From: Lacticaseibacillus chiayiensis
GTDB lineage: Bacteria; Bacillota; Bacilli; Lactobacillales; Lactobacillaceae
DNA: 61,004 bases
Reading direction: 5' to 3'
Assembly (NCBI RefSeq): GCF_004123795.1
Contig: NZ_MSSM01000020.1
Location: 1-61,004 of the forward strand
Part shown: one piece after another, positions 26,837 through 35,411 of the stretch
How positions within the stretch are numbered: position 1 is the stretch's first letter
How the letters are laid out: the number at the start of each line of letters is the position of its first letter
Notes under the pieces: generated by a model
Database searches by the model: none
What the model was told of the DNA's origin: nothing
The model's input: only the letters and a program-made list of their open reading frames with translations
Program-made: the position numbers and the translations under genes

Positions 26837-27008
26837 TCAACAGGTGGATCAATAAACGCTAAATGTGGTTTAACCTAAAATTGCCGACTTAAACACAGGC
26901 CGATCAAGATGAGCAGGATTAAGTTCAGCTAATGAATAGATATAAATGCTGGTTCTGGTTAGATCGAAAATAGTTCTGCAAAAATAAGTTTAGCATTGCA
27001 GAACCGAG

Positions 27009-27301
27009 TTTTCCACAGAAATCACAGTTTTCCACAAACAAAAATTCGAGAAATAAACAAGGTGCGAACAAATTATCCCCAGACCTGAGGATACCGACAG
27101 CGCAGTAATAAGAAAATACAGTTATGCACATGATGTCTGTGGAGCTGAAACCTCATAATAGTAAGTGTTTCACAAGATATTAACAAGCCCCTAACAGCCT
27201 GTGGATAACTATATCAACACTCCTGTGATTTTGCGAATTGGCTGTGCAGCAGTTGTGCACAACAAAGAAAACAAATTTTTGCGATGCACAAGTTATCCAC
27301 A
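27009..27301. other. oriC, rpmH-dnaA part: DnaA-box cluster
   Basis: At least seven DnaA boxes lie in the space between dnaA and rpmH: TTTTCCACA at 27009-27017 and 27028-27036, TTATCCCCA at 27073-27081, TTATGCACA at 27122-27130 (perfect to TTATNCACA), TGTGGATAA at 27200-27208 (perfect), TTGTGCACA at 27253-27261 and TTATCCACA at 27293-27301 (perfect). With the dnaA-dnaN cluster this makes the bipartite origin typical of Firmicutes. Confidence 0.9.
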
Positions 27302-27377
27302 GACCGACCGGCAACAGTGCGTAACCGTCAAGACAACGAAAAGCCTAAAAAAGATCACCCATGTCAGCGAAAAAACC

Positions 27378-27406
27378 TTGACGCAGCTTGCGTCCTCGTG
27401 TAAACT
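27378..27406 (+). promoter_or_regulatory. rpmH promoter
   Basis: TTGACG (27378-27383), 17-bp spacer, TAAACT (27401-27406), 67 bases before rpmH and 77 bases beyond the last DnaA box. Confidence 0.7.
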
Positions 27407-27472
27407 CGGATGATGTCTGATAATGCAAGTCATCTTAATAAGATAAATCGGGTTTTATAGGAGGTGTCGTCA

Positions 27473-27613
27473 ATGACAACCAAACGTACTTTCCAACCAA
27501 AGAAACGTCACCGCGAACGTGTTCATGGTTTCATGAAACGAATGAGCACAAAGAACGGCCGCAAAGTTTTAGCACGCCGTCGCGCTAAAGGACGTAAAGT
27601 ATTATCCGCCTAA
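27473..27613 (+). CDS. rpmH: 50S ribosomal protein L34
   Basis: A 46-residue, strongly basic protein with the L34 signature: start [20 protein letters not shown], then the conserved [24 protein letters not shown] stretch across 27533-27610. AGGAGGTG precedes the ATG. L34 is part of the large ribosomal subunit, and its gene borders oriC opposite dnaA in most bacteria, heading rpmH-rnpA. It has its own promoter and a terminator directly after the stop, so rnpA may rely on read-through or on a second promoter. Confidence 0.98.
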   Translation: MTTKRTFQPKKRHRERVHGFMKRMSTKNGRKVLARRRAKGRKVLSA

Positions 27614-27640
27614 GCCACTGACCGCGTCAGTGGTTTTTTT
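27613..27640 (+). terminator. rpmH terminator
   Basis: CCACTGAC-CGC-GTCAGTGG stem followed by seven T, starting at the stop codon. Confidence 0.9.
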
Positions 27641-27642
27641 AA

Positions 27643-27761
27643 GAGCGCGAACCGGCGCGGTTAGAAGCCGGAGCATAAGTGGCCTCAGCCCTAAATGGCT
27701 GGACTTTGGCCATTTAGGGCTGAGGTCCTTATGTGCAGGCTTCTGCGCCGGTGAGCGCGTT
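27643..27761. repeat. Dispersed hairpin repeat, copy C
   Basis: Inner arms GCATAAGTGGCCTCAG and CTGAGGTCCTTATGTGC, extended by a further perfect stem (CCCTAAATGGC against GCCATTTAGGG), so this copy has the longest uninterrupted inner helix. Middle arms AGAAGCC/GGCTTCT; outer CGCG ends. It lies between rpmH and rnpA. Confidence 0.9.
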
Positions 27762-27767
27762 TCGGAG

Positions 27768-27854
27768 AGTTCTCGGGCAGCTACCCGTGATGGCGGTCTT
27801 TGCCATTGCGGCCAAGGTCCTTACACGCAGGTTTCTACCCGAGTTCACGCGTCT
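27768..27854. repeat. Partial hairpin repeat next to copy C
   Basis: A partner with the right-half sequence GCCAAGGTCCTTACACGCAGGTTTCT but without the matching left inner arm; its outer ends CTCGGG(CAG)/CTACCCGAG pair instead. It looks like a deleted copy inserted in tandem. The remaining bases up to rnpA include a possible -10 (TATACT, 27993-27998). Confidence 0.65.
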
Positions 27855-28024
27855 CACCCAGCCATCCAATGAACGGCAATGACCCGATTGTTGGTCGTTG
27901 CCGTTCATTTTGGTCATTGTCTAAAATCCCATTTCTCATATAAAATCGGCAGTCAGCTGCTGATACATATAGGAAAACATCAACTCGTCTTGTATACTTA
28001 GAATCAGATTGTGAGGGAGCATCA

Positions 28025-28381
28025 TTGCGCAAGTCGTATCGGATCAAAAAAGAAGCAGAATTTCAAAATGTGTTTGACCACGGCGATTCGGTTGCCAACC
28101 GCAATTTTGTGATCTATCACATGAAACGGGATCAACCCCATTTTCGGGTGGGGATCTCTGTGGGCAAGAAGGTTGGCCATACTGCGGTTATGCGTAACCA
28201 GATTAAACGCTATATTCGTCAAAGCCTGCTCGAGTTAAAACCCGACATTGATCCGCAGACTGATTTTCTGGTCATCGCGCGTAAGTCCGCTAATCAGCTC
28301 GATATGGCTGAAACCAAAAAGAACCTGATCCATGTCATGCGTTTGGCGGGTATCCTGAACGAAGATATCGAGGTTATCTGA
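28025..28381 (+). CDS. rnpA: Ribonuclease P protein component
   Basis: A 118-residue basic protein that assists the RNase P RNA in trimming tRNA 5' ends. The start [15 protein letters not shown] and the RNR motif segment [26 protein letters not shown] are diagnostic. The start is TTG at 28025 with GAGGGAG upstream; no ATG is placed better. The stop is followed within 30 bases by yidC, so rnpA and yidC-jag form an operon. Confidence 0.96.
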   Translation: MRKSYRIKKEAEFQNVFDHGDSVANRNFVIYHMKRDQPHFRVGISVGKKVGHTAVMRNQIKRYIRQSLLELKPDIDPQTDFLVIARKSANQLDMAETKKNLIHVMRLAGILNEDIEVI

Positions 28382-28410
28382 CCATGCTTAGGTTAAGAGA
28401 GGGATTATTT

Positions 28411-29247
28411 GTGAAAAAACGTCAAATCAAACGCCTGCTTGTCATTGCGAGCATGCTGAGTCTGGTTTTCATTCTGACCGCCTGTGGCACTGGGCCGGTG
28501 ACAGAACACAGCACTGGATTCTGGGATCGTTACGTTGTTTATACTGCCGGCCAATTTGTTATCTGGTTGGCGGATCTGTTCGGCGGCAACCCTGGTGTCG
28601 GGATTATTGCCTTTACGTTGATCATCCGGATTTTGATTTTCCCGTTGAGCTACTTGTCCATCAAGAGTATGGCCAAGCAACAAGAAATCGCGCCACAGCT
28701 GAAAGAACTACAGAATAAATATAGTTCTAAGGACACAGAGACACAGACCAAACTGCGTGACGAGACCCAAAAACTGTATGCATCTGCTGGCGTCAATCCG
28801 GTAATGGGCTGTTTGCCAATCGTGATTCAGATGCCATTTTTGATCGCATTGTATCAGGCAATTTTGAGAACACCTTCGCTGCAGTCCGGCACATTTTTGT
28901 GGATGAATCTGTCCAAACCTGATCCACTATGGATAATGCAGATTTTGGCTACCTTATTCACGTTAGGCACTAGCATTTTATCCATGATGGCGCAACCAAC
29001 TCGCAATTCAAGCAGTTGGATCATGACGATCATTTCGCCGCTAATGATTTTTATTTTCTCCATATCCTTGCCAAGTGCGCTGGCCATTTACTGGGTCGTT
29101 ACCAACGCCTTTTCAATGGTTCAACAGTTACTGATTCAAAACCCATTCAAGATTCGGCGTGAGCGTGAAGAAAAAGCGCGGGCAGAAAAAGAGAAAGAAC
29201 GCGCACTCAAAAAGGCTTATAAGAAAGCGACCAAACGGCGTAGATAA
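28411..29247 (+). CDS. yidC: Membrane protein insertase YidC (lipoprotein form)
   Basis: A 278-residue YidC/Oxa1 insertase. A signal sequence ends in a lipobox (FILTAC), so the mature protein is a lipoprotein as in other Gram-positives; five membrane helices follow and the C-terminal tail is strongly basic (KKAYKKATKRRR), as expected for ribosome contact. The conserved hydrophilic-groove Arg lies in the first core helix (TLIIRILIFPLSY). I chose GTG at 28411, preceded by GAGAGGGA, rather than the ATG two bases after rnpA. It works with SecYEG or alone to insert membrane proteins. Confidence 0.95.
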   Translation: MKKRQIKRLLVIASMLSLVFILTACGTGPVTEHSTGFWDRYVVYTAGQFVIWLADLFGGNPGVGIIAFTLIIRILIFPLSYLSIKSMAKQQEIAPQLKELQNKYSSKDTETQTKLRDETQKLYASAGVNPVMGCLPIVIQMPFLIALYQAILRTPSLQSGTFLWMNLSKPDPLWIMQILATLFTLGTSILSMMAQPTRNSSSWIMTIISPLMIFIFSISLPSALAIYWVVTNAFSMVQQLLIQNPFKIRREREEKARAEKEKERALKKAYKKATKRRR

Positions 29248-29264
29248 CAACGGGAGGAAGCAAG

Positions 29265-30032
29265 ATGCCAACCTTTCAAGGCAGTACGATTCAAAAAGCC
29301 ATCGAAACAGGGCTGAAACAACTTGGTTTGCCACGTGATGCCGTCAGTGTTCAAGTCGTTCAAGAAAACAAGAACGGCTTCCTGGGCTTGATGCGCAAAC
29401 CGGCGATTGTCAATCTGAAACCATTAGAACCGCCAGCAGATCCGCCTGATCCTAAATCAGGTGAAGATGCGGCTGCAGGTAAATCAAAGCCAAGCAAGTT
29501 TGCGGTGGCGTTGACCGACAGTGCCGGCAAGAAGATTGCCAGCGCATTTAACGATATCACAACCAAAAAGCGCGATAATCAAACGGCCCTGGCGATGGTC
29601 CAAAGTTATTTAGAAGATATTACCAGCGGCATGGGTATCAAGACGCAAGTCAGCAGTGAACGTCAAGGCAATACCGTCACCTTTCAACTCAAAACCGATG
29701 AAGAAGGGCTATTAATCGGCAAACACGGTAAAATTATCAATGCCATTCAATACTTAGCCCAAACCGAATTCAACCACTATGCCAAAAGCAAATGGACCAT
29801 TATGCTTGACGTCGGCGATTACCGTGAACGCCGCCAAGATACTGTCAAGCGTTTAGCAGAACGCACGGCGCGTGAGGTTCTGGCTACCGGCAAAGCTATT
29901 TACTTAGATCCAATGCCATCATTCGAACGCAAAGCCATCCACACGACACTAGCCGACAATCAATACGTCGACACCCATTCCGAAGGCGTCGACCCTCGCC
30001 GCTACGTCGTGGTCACCCCAAAACGACCATAA
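29265..30032 (+). CDS. jag: Jag/KhpB RNA-binding protein
   Basis: A 255-residue SpoIIIJ-associated protein. An N-terminal Jag-N domain (about 1-50) is followed by a charged linker, a KH domain with LLIGKHGKIINAIQYLAQ near 148-165, and an R3H domain (RERRQDTVKRLAERTAREV...) at the C terminus. With KhpA it binds many RNAs and affects cell division and elongation in streptococci and lactobacilli. It follows yidC by 17 bp with GGGAGGAAG before the ATG. Confidence 0.95.
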   Translation: MPTFQGSTIQKAIETGLKQLGLPRDAVSVQVVQENKNGFLGLMRKPAIVNLKPLEPPADPPDPKSGEDAAAGKSKPSKFAVALTDSAGKKIASAFNDITTKKRDNQTALAMVQSYLEDITSGMGIKTQVSSERQGNTVTFQLKTDEEGLLIGKHGKIINAIQYLAQTEFNHYAKSKWTIMLDVGDYRERRQDTVKRLAERTAREVLATGKAIYLDPMPSFERKAIHTTLADNQYVDTHSEGVDPRRYVVVTPKRP

Positions 30033-30039
30033 CTAACTT

Positions 30040-30068
30040 TTGACAAGTAGCCTACATTTCAGTATGAT
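30040..30068 (+). promoter_or_regulatory. Near-consensus promoter downstream of jag
   Basis: TTGACA (30040-30045), exactly 17 bp, TATGAT (30063-30068). No coding sequence begins within the next 330 bases, but a strong terminator lies about 30 bases beyond the expected start site. Confidence 0.8.
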
Positions 30069-30074
30069 GATCTC

Positions 30075-30157
30075 AGTTTAATAACGATGAAGTAGTCAAA
30101 GTGCTTTATCCAGTCTCTCCTAAACAGGGGCAGAGACTGGATTCGGCACTTTTTTTG
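30075..30157 (+). ncRNA. Candidate ~80-nt small RNA between jag and mnmE
   Basis: Transcription from the promoter at 30040-30068 would start near 30075 and end at the hairpin 30100-30157: a long stem (AGTGC outer and CCAGTCTCT/AGAGACTGG inner arms) followed by seven T. The transcript would have about 25 unpaired 5' bases and one hairpin, with no ribosome site or start codon. It could also simply insulate jag from mnmE, but the dedicated promoter argues for an RNA gene. Confidence 0.55.
30100..30157 (+). terminator. Terminator downstream of jag / of the candidate small RNA
   Basis: Arms GTGCTTTATCCAGTCTCT and AGAGACTGGATTCGGCAC with T7; among the strongest hairpins in the window. Confidence 0.92.
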
Positions 30158-30163
30158 TGAAGT

Positions 30164-30279
30164 GAGCGTGAGCCAGCCCGGTTAGAAGCCGGAGTGTAAG
30201 TGGCCTTGGGCGTGATGGCCGGTCTTAGCCATTGCGACCAAGGTCCTTACACATAGGCTCCTGCGCCGGGGAGCGCGTT
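30164..30279. repeat. Dispersed hairpin repeat, copy D
   Basis: Inner arms GTGTAAGTGGCCTTGG and CCAAGGTCCTTACAC. The middle arms no longer match fully (AGAAGCC against GGCTCCT). It lies directly after the terminator and 127 bp before mnmE. Confidence 0.85.
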
Positions 30280-30405
30280 ATAGAATATGCAAGTTCCACC
30301 TATAATTGCCTCTATATAGAACGGATTTGCATATCTCACAGCCCCTCACAAAAAACGTACTCATGAATCTGTCCCAAAACCATCAAAAAAGGAGAGTCTT
30401 CCGTC

Positions 30406-31794
30406 ATGTCAACATCTATCACCGCTTACGACACCATCGCAGCGATTTCGACACCGCCTGGCGAAGGTGCCATCAGTATTGTCCGGCTCAGCGGCGAAAC
30501 TGCTGTGACAACCGCCAATAAAGTTTTCAAAGGCAAAGACCTCACGAAAGTCAAAAGCCATACGATTCACTACGGCCACATTGTCGACCCGGAAACAGGC
30601 GACTTGATTGATGAAGTGATGGTGAGCGTGATGTTGGCACCGAAGACGTTCACCCGCGAAGACGTGGTGGAGATTAACTGTCACGGCGGCATTGTAGCGA
30701 CCAATCGCATTTTGCAATTATTGCTTGGCGAAGGTGCGCGCATGGCCGAACCCGGCGAATTTACCAAACGCGCCTTCTTAAATGGCCGCATTGATCTCAC
30801 CGAAGCCGAATCTGTCATGGATCTGATTCGGGCCAAAACCGATCGCGCCATGCAAGTCGCTGTCAATCAGCTTGACGGGAATCTGCATACATTAATAAAA
30901 CGGCTGCGGCAGGAAATTCTCGAAGTGTTGGCGCAAGTTGAGGTCAATATCGACTATCCCGAATATGACACCGATGAAATGACGACTAAAATGCTGCTTG
31001 AAAAAGCGCAGACTGTCAAAAAGGCGATCGAACAGCTGCTAACAACGGCTAGTCAAGGCAAAGTGTTGCGCGAAGGACTGGCGACAGCGATTGTCGGTCG
31101 CCCGAATGTCGGGAAAAGTTCGCTGCTGAATCATATGCTGCATGAAGATAAAGCGATTGTGACTGATGTTGCCGGTACCACGCGAGATGTGCTTGAGGAA
31201 TACGTCAATGTTCGCGGCGTCCCGTTGAAGTTGGTCGACACTGCCGGCATTCATGACACCACCGATAAAGTCGAAAAAATCGGCGTCGAACGATCCCGGC
31301 AAGCCATCACGCAAGCCGATCTGATTTTGCTTGTGTTGGATCAAAGTGAGCCGCTGACTGCCGAAGATCGCGAACTCATCACGGCGACTGCCGACAAAAA
31401 GCGGATCATTGTTTTAAACAAACAAGATCTGCCGAAGCAACTTGATACCGACGCCTTGTACCAATTAGTTAAACCGCATGAAGTCATTAAAACAGCCATT
31501 CCTACAAGTGATGGGATGGACGCGCTGGATGAGCGGATCGCCAAACTTTTCTTTGGCGGCATTGAAAATAGTCAAAGTACCGTCATGGTCTCAAATGCCC
31601 GCCAAATCGGTCTGTTGCGGCAGGCCAGTAAGAGTCTGGATGCTGTGATTGCCGGTATTCATGCAGGGATGCCAATTGATTTGGTTCAAATTGACATGAC
31701 CGCGGCATGGGACAAACTCGGTGAAATTACCGGTGAAAGTGCGCCGGATGAATTAATCACCCAGTTATTCAGCCAATTTTGCCTAGGTAAGTAA
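30406..31794 (+). CDS. mnmE: tRNA modification GTPase MnmE
   Basis: A 462-residue MnmE (TrmE). The N-terminal formyl-THF-binding domain (1-120, [21 protein letters not shown]) is followed by helical domain segments and a G domain inserted from about 220 with [28 protein letters not shown] and NKQD. It ends FCLGK, the C-terminal Cys motif. With MnmG it makes cmnm5U34 in tRNAs reading two-family codons. AAGGAGAG precedes the ATG. mnmG follows 39 bp later. Confidence 0.97.
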   Translation: MSTSITAYDTIAAISTPPGEGAISIVRLSGETAVTTANKVFKGKDLTKVKSHTIHYGHIVDPETGDLIDEVMVSVMLAPKTFTREDVVEINCHGGIVATNRILQLLLGEGARMAEPGEFTKRAFLNGRIDLTEAESVMDLIRAKTDRAMQVAVNQLDGNLHTLIKRLRQEILEVLAQVEVNIDYPEYDTDEMTTKMLLEKAQTVKKAIEQLLTTASQGKVLREGLATAIVGRPNVGKSSLLNHMLHEDKAIVTDVAGTTRDVLEEYVNVRGVPLKLVDTAGIHDTTDKVEKIGVERSRQAITQADLILLVLDQSEPLTAEDRELITATADKKRIIVLNKQDLPKQLDTDALYQLVKPHEVIKTAIPTSDGMDALDERIAKLFFGGIENSQSTVMVSNARQIGLLRQASKSLDAVIAGIHAGMPIDLVQIDMTAAWDKLGEITGESAPDELITQLFSQFCLGK

Positions 31795-31833
31795 CCGTTA
31801 ATATGATGAAAACAGATGCTTGGAGGAAATCAG

Positions 31834-33735
31834 ATGCCAGAAGTAAAGAAGTTTGAAGCCGGCAAGTATGACGTGGTGGTTGTCGGCGCCGGTCATGCCG
31901 GATGTGAAGCTGCCTTAGCTGCGGCGCGCATGGGTGAAAAAACGTTGTTGCTGACGATTAGCCTGGAAATGCTGGCGTTCATGCCATGCAATCCGAGCGT
32001 TGGCGGCCCGGCAAAAGGAATCGTGGTTCGCGAAATCGATGCACTTGGCGGTGAAATGGGCAAGAATATCGACCGTACCTATATTCAGATGCGGATGCTT
32101 AACACCGGTAAAGGTCCGGCCGTGCGGGCATTGAGAGCGCAGGCAGATAAAGCTGCCTATCATCGCAGCATGAAGCACGTCATTGAAAACACCCCCAACC
32201 TGGATTTACGTCAGGGTTTGGCAAATGAAGTACTGGTCGAAGACGGTATAGCGGTCGGCATCGTGGCCGCGACCGGTGCGATTTACCGGGCCAAAAGCGT
32301 TGTGCTCACCGCTGGCACTAGCTCCCGCGGTAAGATTATCATCGGCGAGCTGATGTACAGTTCCGGTCCCAATAACAGCCTGCCAAGTATCAAGTTATCC
32401 GAGAACCTGGAGAAACTCGGCTTCAAATTACGCCGGTTTAAAACCGGCACACCGCCGCGAGTCAACGGCAACACGATTGATTTCAGCAAAACCGAGGAAC
32501 AGCCCGGCGACACGACGCCGAATCACTTTAGTTTTACCACTCCTGATTCGGTTTATCTCAAAGATCAGTTAAGCTGCTGGATGACGTATACCAACGCAAC
32601 GACCCATCAAATCATTCGTGAGAATCTGGACCGTGCGCCGATGTTTTCCGGCGTCATTAAGGGTGTCGGTCCGCGCTATTGCCCATCCATCGAAGATAAA
32701 ATTGTCCGTTTTGCCGACAAGCCGCGCCATCAGTTGTTTCTGGAACCTGAAGGCCGCGACACTTCCGAGTATTACGTCGGCGACTTTTCAACGTCCATGC
32801 CTGAAGAGATTCAATTGAAAATGCTGCACAGTGTGGCGGGCTTGGAAAAGGCCGAGCTCATGCGTCCCGGTTATGCAATTGAGTATGATGTGATCGAACC
32901 GTGGCAGCTGAAAGCAACACTGGAAACCAAAATTGTTGAGAATCTGTACACGGCTGGCCAGATGAATGGCACCAGCGGCTATGAAGAAGCGGCTGGTCAA
33001 GGGATTGTTGCTGGAATCAACGCGGCTCGCCGTGCTCAAGGTAAGGGACCATTCACTTTGAAGCGATCCGATGCTTACATTGGGGTCATGATTGATGATC
33101 TGGTTACCAAAGGCACAAACGAACCTTACCGCTTGTTAACGAGCCGCGCAGAATACCGTTTGTTGTTACGCCACGACAATGCTGACTTACGCCTCACGCC
33201 AATGGGTCACGAGCTTGGTTTAATCAGTGATAAGCGATACGCTGCCTTTTTGGCGAAACGCCAGGCCATCACGACTGAATTGAAGCGACTGGAGACGACG
33301 CGGTTGAAGCCCAAGGACGTTAACCCGTGGCTTGAAGCTCATCATTTTACGCCTCTGAAAGATGGGGTTCTCGCTAGTGATTTCCTGAAGCGGCCGGAAA
33401 TCGACTATCAAACCATGGCGCAATTTTTACCTGACAATCCGGAGCTAGATCATCGGGTGATCGAACAAGTCGAAATTCAAATCAAGTATGCCGGCTACAT
33501 TGCCAAGGAAGAAGCAAGTGTTGCCAAGTTGAAGCGGCTTGAAGGCAAAAAGATTCCGAACCGCATCGATTACAACGCCATCAATGGTTTGGCAACGGAA
33601 GCGCGGCAGAAACTGGTTAAAATCCAACCGGCAACGATTGCCCAAGCTAGCCGAATCAGCGGGGTTAATCCGGCCGATGTGGCGATTTTGTCGGTGTATA
33701 TTGAGCAGGGACGGATTAGTAAAGTCGCGCAGTGA
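31834..33735 (+). CDS. mnmG: tRNA uridine 5-carboxymethylaminomethyl enzyme MnmG
   Basis: A 633-residue FAD protein, partner of MnmE in wobble-uridine modification. The FAD motif [13 protein letters not shown] is near the N terminus, the conserved [13 protein letters not shown] follows, and [13 protein letters not shown] marks the FAD-binding C-terminal core; the last domain binds tRNA and MnmE. ATG at 31834 is chosen because GGAGGAA precedes it by about six bases; the upstream in-frame ATG lies before this site. Confidence 0.97.
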   Translation: MPEVKKFEAGKYDVVVVGAGHAGCEAALAAARMGEKTLLLTISLEMLAFMPCNPSVGGPAKGIVVREIDALGGEMGKNIDRTYIQMRMLNTGKGPAVRALRAQADKAAYHRSMKHVIENTPNLDLRQGLANEVLVEDGIAVGIVAATGAIYRAKSVVLTAGTSSRGKIIIGELMYSSGPNNSLPSIKLSENLEKLGFKLRRFKTGTPPRVNGNTIDFSKTEEQPGDTTPNHFSFTTPDSVYLKDQLSCWMTYTNATTHQIIRENLDRAPMFSGVIKGVGPRYCPSIEDKIVRFADKPRHQLFLEPEGRDTSEYYVGDFSTSMPEEIQLKMLHSVAGLEKAELMRPGYAIEYDVIEPWQLKATLETKIVENLYTAGQMNGTSGYEEAAGQGIVAGINAARRAQGKGPFTLKRSDAYIGVMIDDLVTKGTNEPYRLLTSRAEYRLLLRHDNADLRLTPMGHELGLISDKRYAAFLAKRQAITTELKRLETTRLKPKDVNPWLEAHHFTPLKDGVLASDFLKRPEIDYQTMAQFLPDNPELDHRVIEQVEIQIKYAGYIAKEEASVAKLKRLEGKKIPNRIDYNAINGLATEARQKLVKIQPATIAQASRISGVNPADVAILSVYIEQGRISKVAQ

Positions 33736-33746
33736 GCAGTAATATG

Positions 33747-33788
33747 AAAAGCCAGAAGACTTGAGCTGCAAGTCTTCTGGCTTTTTCT
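33747..33788 (+). terminator. mnmE-mnmG terminator
   Basis: Perfect stem AAAGCCAGAAGACTT/AAGTCTTCTGGCTTT followed by T-rich DNA. Confidence 0.92.
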
Positions 33789-34088
33789 TTTGCCGCGGCT
33801 GTTATTGATCTTTTTGTTATTGCTGATATTTGTTATGTTGTCGTTGTCGTTATGTTTGGTGTTAATGCGCCTTAGTTTGAGATTTTATTAAGTGACTAAG
33901 CAAAGTGAGAATGGAAAAAGGGGCTGCTAGATCGTGGACTTTTTTCATTGGTTAACGTATGGAACTGATGAAATTCCGATCAGGTTGTGACAGCTTGTTT
34001 TTAAATGGCTATTTATGGCGGACCGCTTGTCACTGGCGCTAAAAAAGCCGACAATTAGTAAAACGCAACGCGATAAGGAGCAGGACGT
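33789..34088. other. 300-bp spacer between mnmG and the thrE-like pair
   Basis: It begins with a low-complexity GTTATT/GTTGTC-rich stretch (33800-33870). No gene, hairpin or convincing promoter was found, although AAGGAGCAGG (34075-34084) is the ribosome site for the next gene. Confidence 0.6.
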
Positions 34089-34853
34089 ATGAGCCAACCG
34101 GATACAGAAGAAATTTTAGAGGTTTGCGGCAAGGTCGGTGAGATTTTGCTCAATGCCGGGGCGGAGACGTCGCGCATTGAGACGACGGTTGAATATATCG
34201 GTCATGCTGCCGGGGCGCGGGTGGCCTGTTATGCAACCATTACCGCGGTGTTTGTCAGCTTGGAAAATGAGAGTCGAACGCGCTTGATCAAGTCGTCATT
34301 GGGTGGCTTTAATTTGCAGAAGGTGGATGAACTGAATCAGCTTTCGCGGGAGTTCGTTGCCCACAAAATCACATTTTCAGATTTGGAGCGAGAAGTAGCT
34401 CGAATTGAACGACAGGTGATCAATTTTCCTTGGTGGGCGCGCATTCTTGGTGCTGGCTGGGTTTCCGTGGCGCCGATGTTGCTGTTTAAAGCGACAAACG
34501 GTGATCTGGCGTGGGCGTTTTTTGTCGGGATCTTTGGTTATCTCGGCGCGGAATTTGTCGGCCGCCGCACCACGACGCCGTATTTCAAAGAAGCGACCGG
34601 GGCGTTTGTGGTAGCGATTTTGGCGGAGTTGCTCATGAATATTGGCTGGGGCGATAGTGCTGGTAATATTATTATCAGTGCGCTGATGCCGTTGGTGCCG
34701 GGAGTTGCAATTACCAACGCGATTCGTGAAATTTTATCGCGGCAGATTATCAGCGGCATTGTCCGAACTGTGGACGCGGTTTTTGTCGCCGGGGCAATTG
34801 GTTCCGGGGTTGTGATTGCGATTGTCTTGACGCAAGTGTTGGGGGGACGTTGA
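34089..34853 (+). CDS. Threonine/serine exporter, N-terminal component (YjjP/ThrE-N type)
   Basis: A 254-residue membrane protein of the ThrE N-terminal (DUF1212/YjjP) family. A soluble start (EILEVCGKVGEILLNAGAETSRIETTVEYIG) is the family signature, followed by about five membrane helices from 115 to the end. In Corynebacterium the N- and C-terminal parts are fused as ThrE and export threonine and serine; in many Firmicutes and in E. coli (YjjP-YjjB) they are split, as here. The next gene, one base downstream, is the other half. In E. coli YjjPB exports succinate, so the substrate is uncertain. Confidence 0.88.
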   Translation: MSQPDTEEILEVCGKVGEILLNAGAETSRIETTVEYIGHAAGARVACYATITAVFVSLENESRTRLIKSSLGGFNLQKVDELNQLSREFVAHKITFSDLEREVARIERQVINFPWWARILGAGWVSVAPMLLFKATNGDLAWAFFVGIFGYLGAEFVGRRTTTPYFKEATGAFVVAILAELLMNIGWGDSAGNIIISALMPLVPGVAITNAIREILSRQIISGIVRTVDAVFVAGAIGSGVVIAIVLTQVLGGR

Positions 34854-34854
34854 C

Positions 34855-35331
34855 GTGAGGTTACTCGTTGAATTTATTATTAGCATCTTATCGAGCATCG
34901 GTTTTGGCGTCATCACCAATATTCCCAAGCGCGCATTGCTGCCAGCAGGGATTACGGGCGGCGTTTCCTGGTGCGCTTACTGGCTGATCAGTTTGCAGGA
35001 TCACAGTCTGGTTCTGCCGAATTTCACTGCTACCGTGATTATTGGGTTGTTAGGCAATTATTTTGCGATTCGCCATCGCGTACCGGTGAATACGATTTAC
35101 ATACCGAGCCTTGTCTCGCTAGTGCCAGGTGGGATTGCTTATCTGGGCGCGCGCAGTTTTACCATGGGAAAAGCAGCCAGTGCCGCACAACAGATTTATA
35201 ATGTTATTTTGATTGCGATGGCCTTGGCGGTGGGGTTCGTGGTGGCTGAAGTGATTTTCAAAGCCATTCGCCCGTTTTTGATTCGATTGATCGCCAAACT
35301 ACCTGAGGTTCAGACAAAATCCCAAAAATGA
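34855..35331 (+). CDS. Threonine/serine exporter, C-terminal component (YjjB type)
   Basis: A 158-residue membrane protein with four to five helices and the ThrE C-terminal (DUF3815/YjjB) pattern, including FGVITNIPKRALLPAGITGGVSW and IPSLVSLVPGGIAYLGAR. The start is GTG one base after the stop of the first component, so the two are co-translated and should form one transporter. It ends at a bidirectional terminator. Confidence 0.88.
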   Translation: MRLLVEFIISILSSIGFGVITNIPKRALLPAGITGGVSWCAYWLISLQDHSLVLPNFTATVIIGLLGNYFAIRHRVPVNTIYIPSLVSLVPGGIAYLGARSFTMGKAASAAQQIYNVILIAMALAVGFVVAEVIFKAIRPFLIRLIAKLPEVQTKSQK

Positions 35332-35348
35332 AACCGATTAAAGCACAC

Positions 35349-35397
35349 AAAATACGCCGCTGCTCAACTTGTTGCAATTGAGTAACGGCGTATTTTT
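35349..35397. terminator. Bidirectional terminator after the thrE-like pair
   Basis: Stem AAAATACGCCG/CGGCGTATTTT with an inner TTGCAA-containing loop; T-run on each strand, shared with the converging dehydrogenase gene. Confidence 0.88.
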
Positions 35398-35411
35398 GTG
35401 GCAAAGTGCGC

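Noticed and set aside
27630-27872. 80-codon frame across repeat copy C
   Set aside because: It lies in a palindromic repeat; similar frames appear in other copies only because of the repeat sequence.
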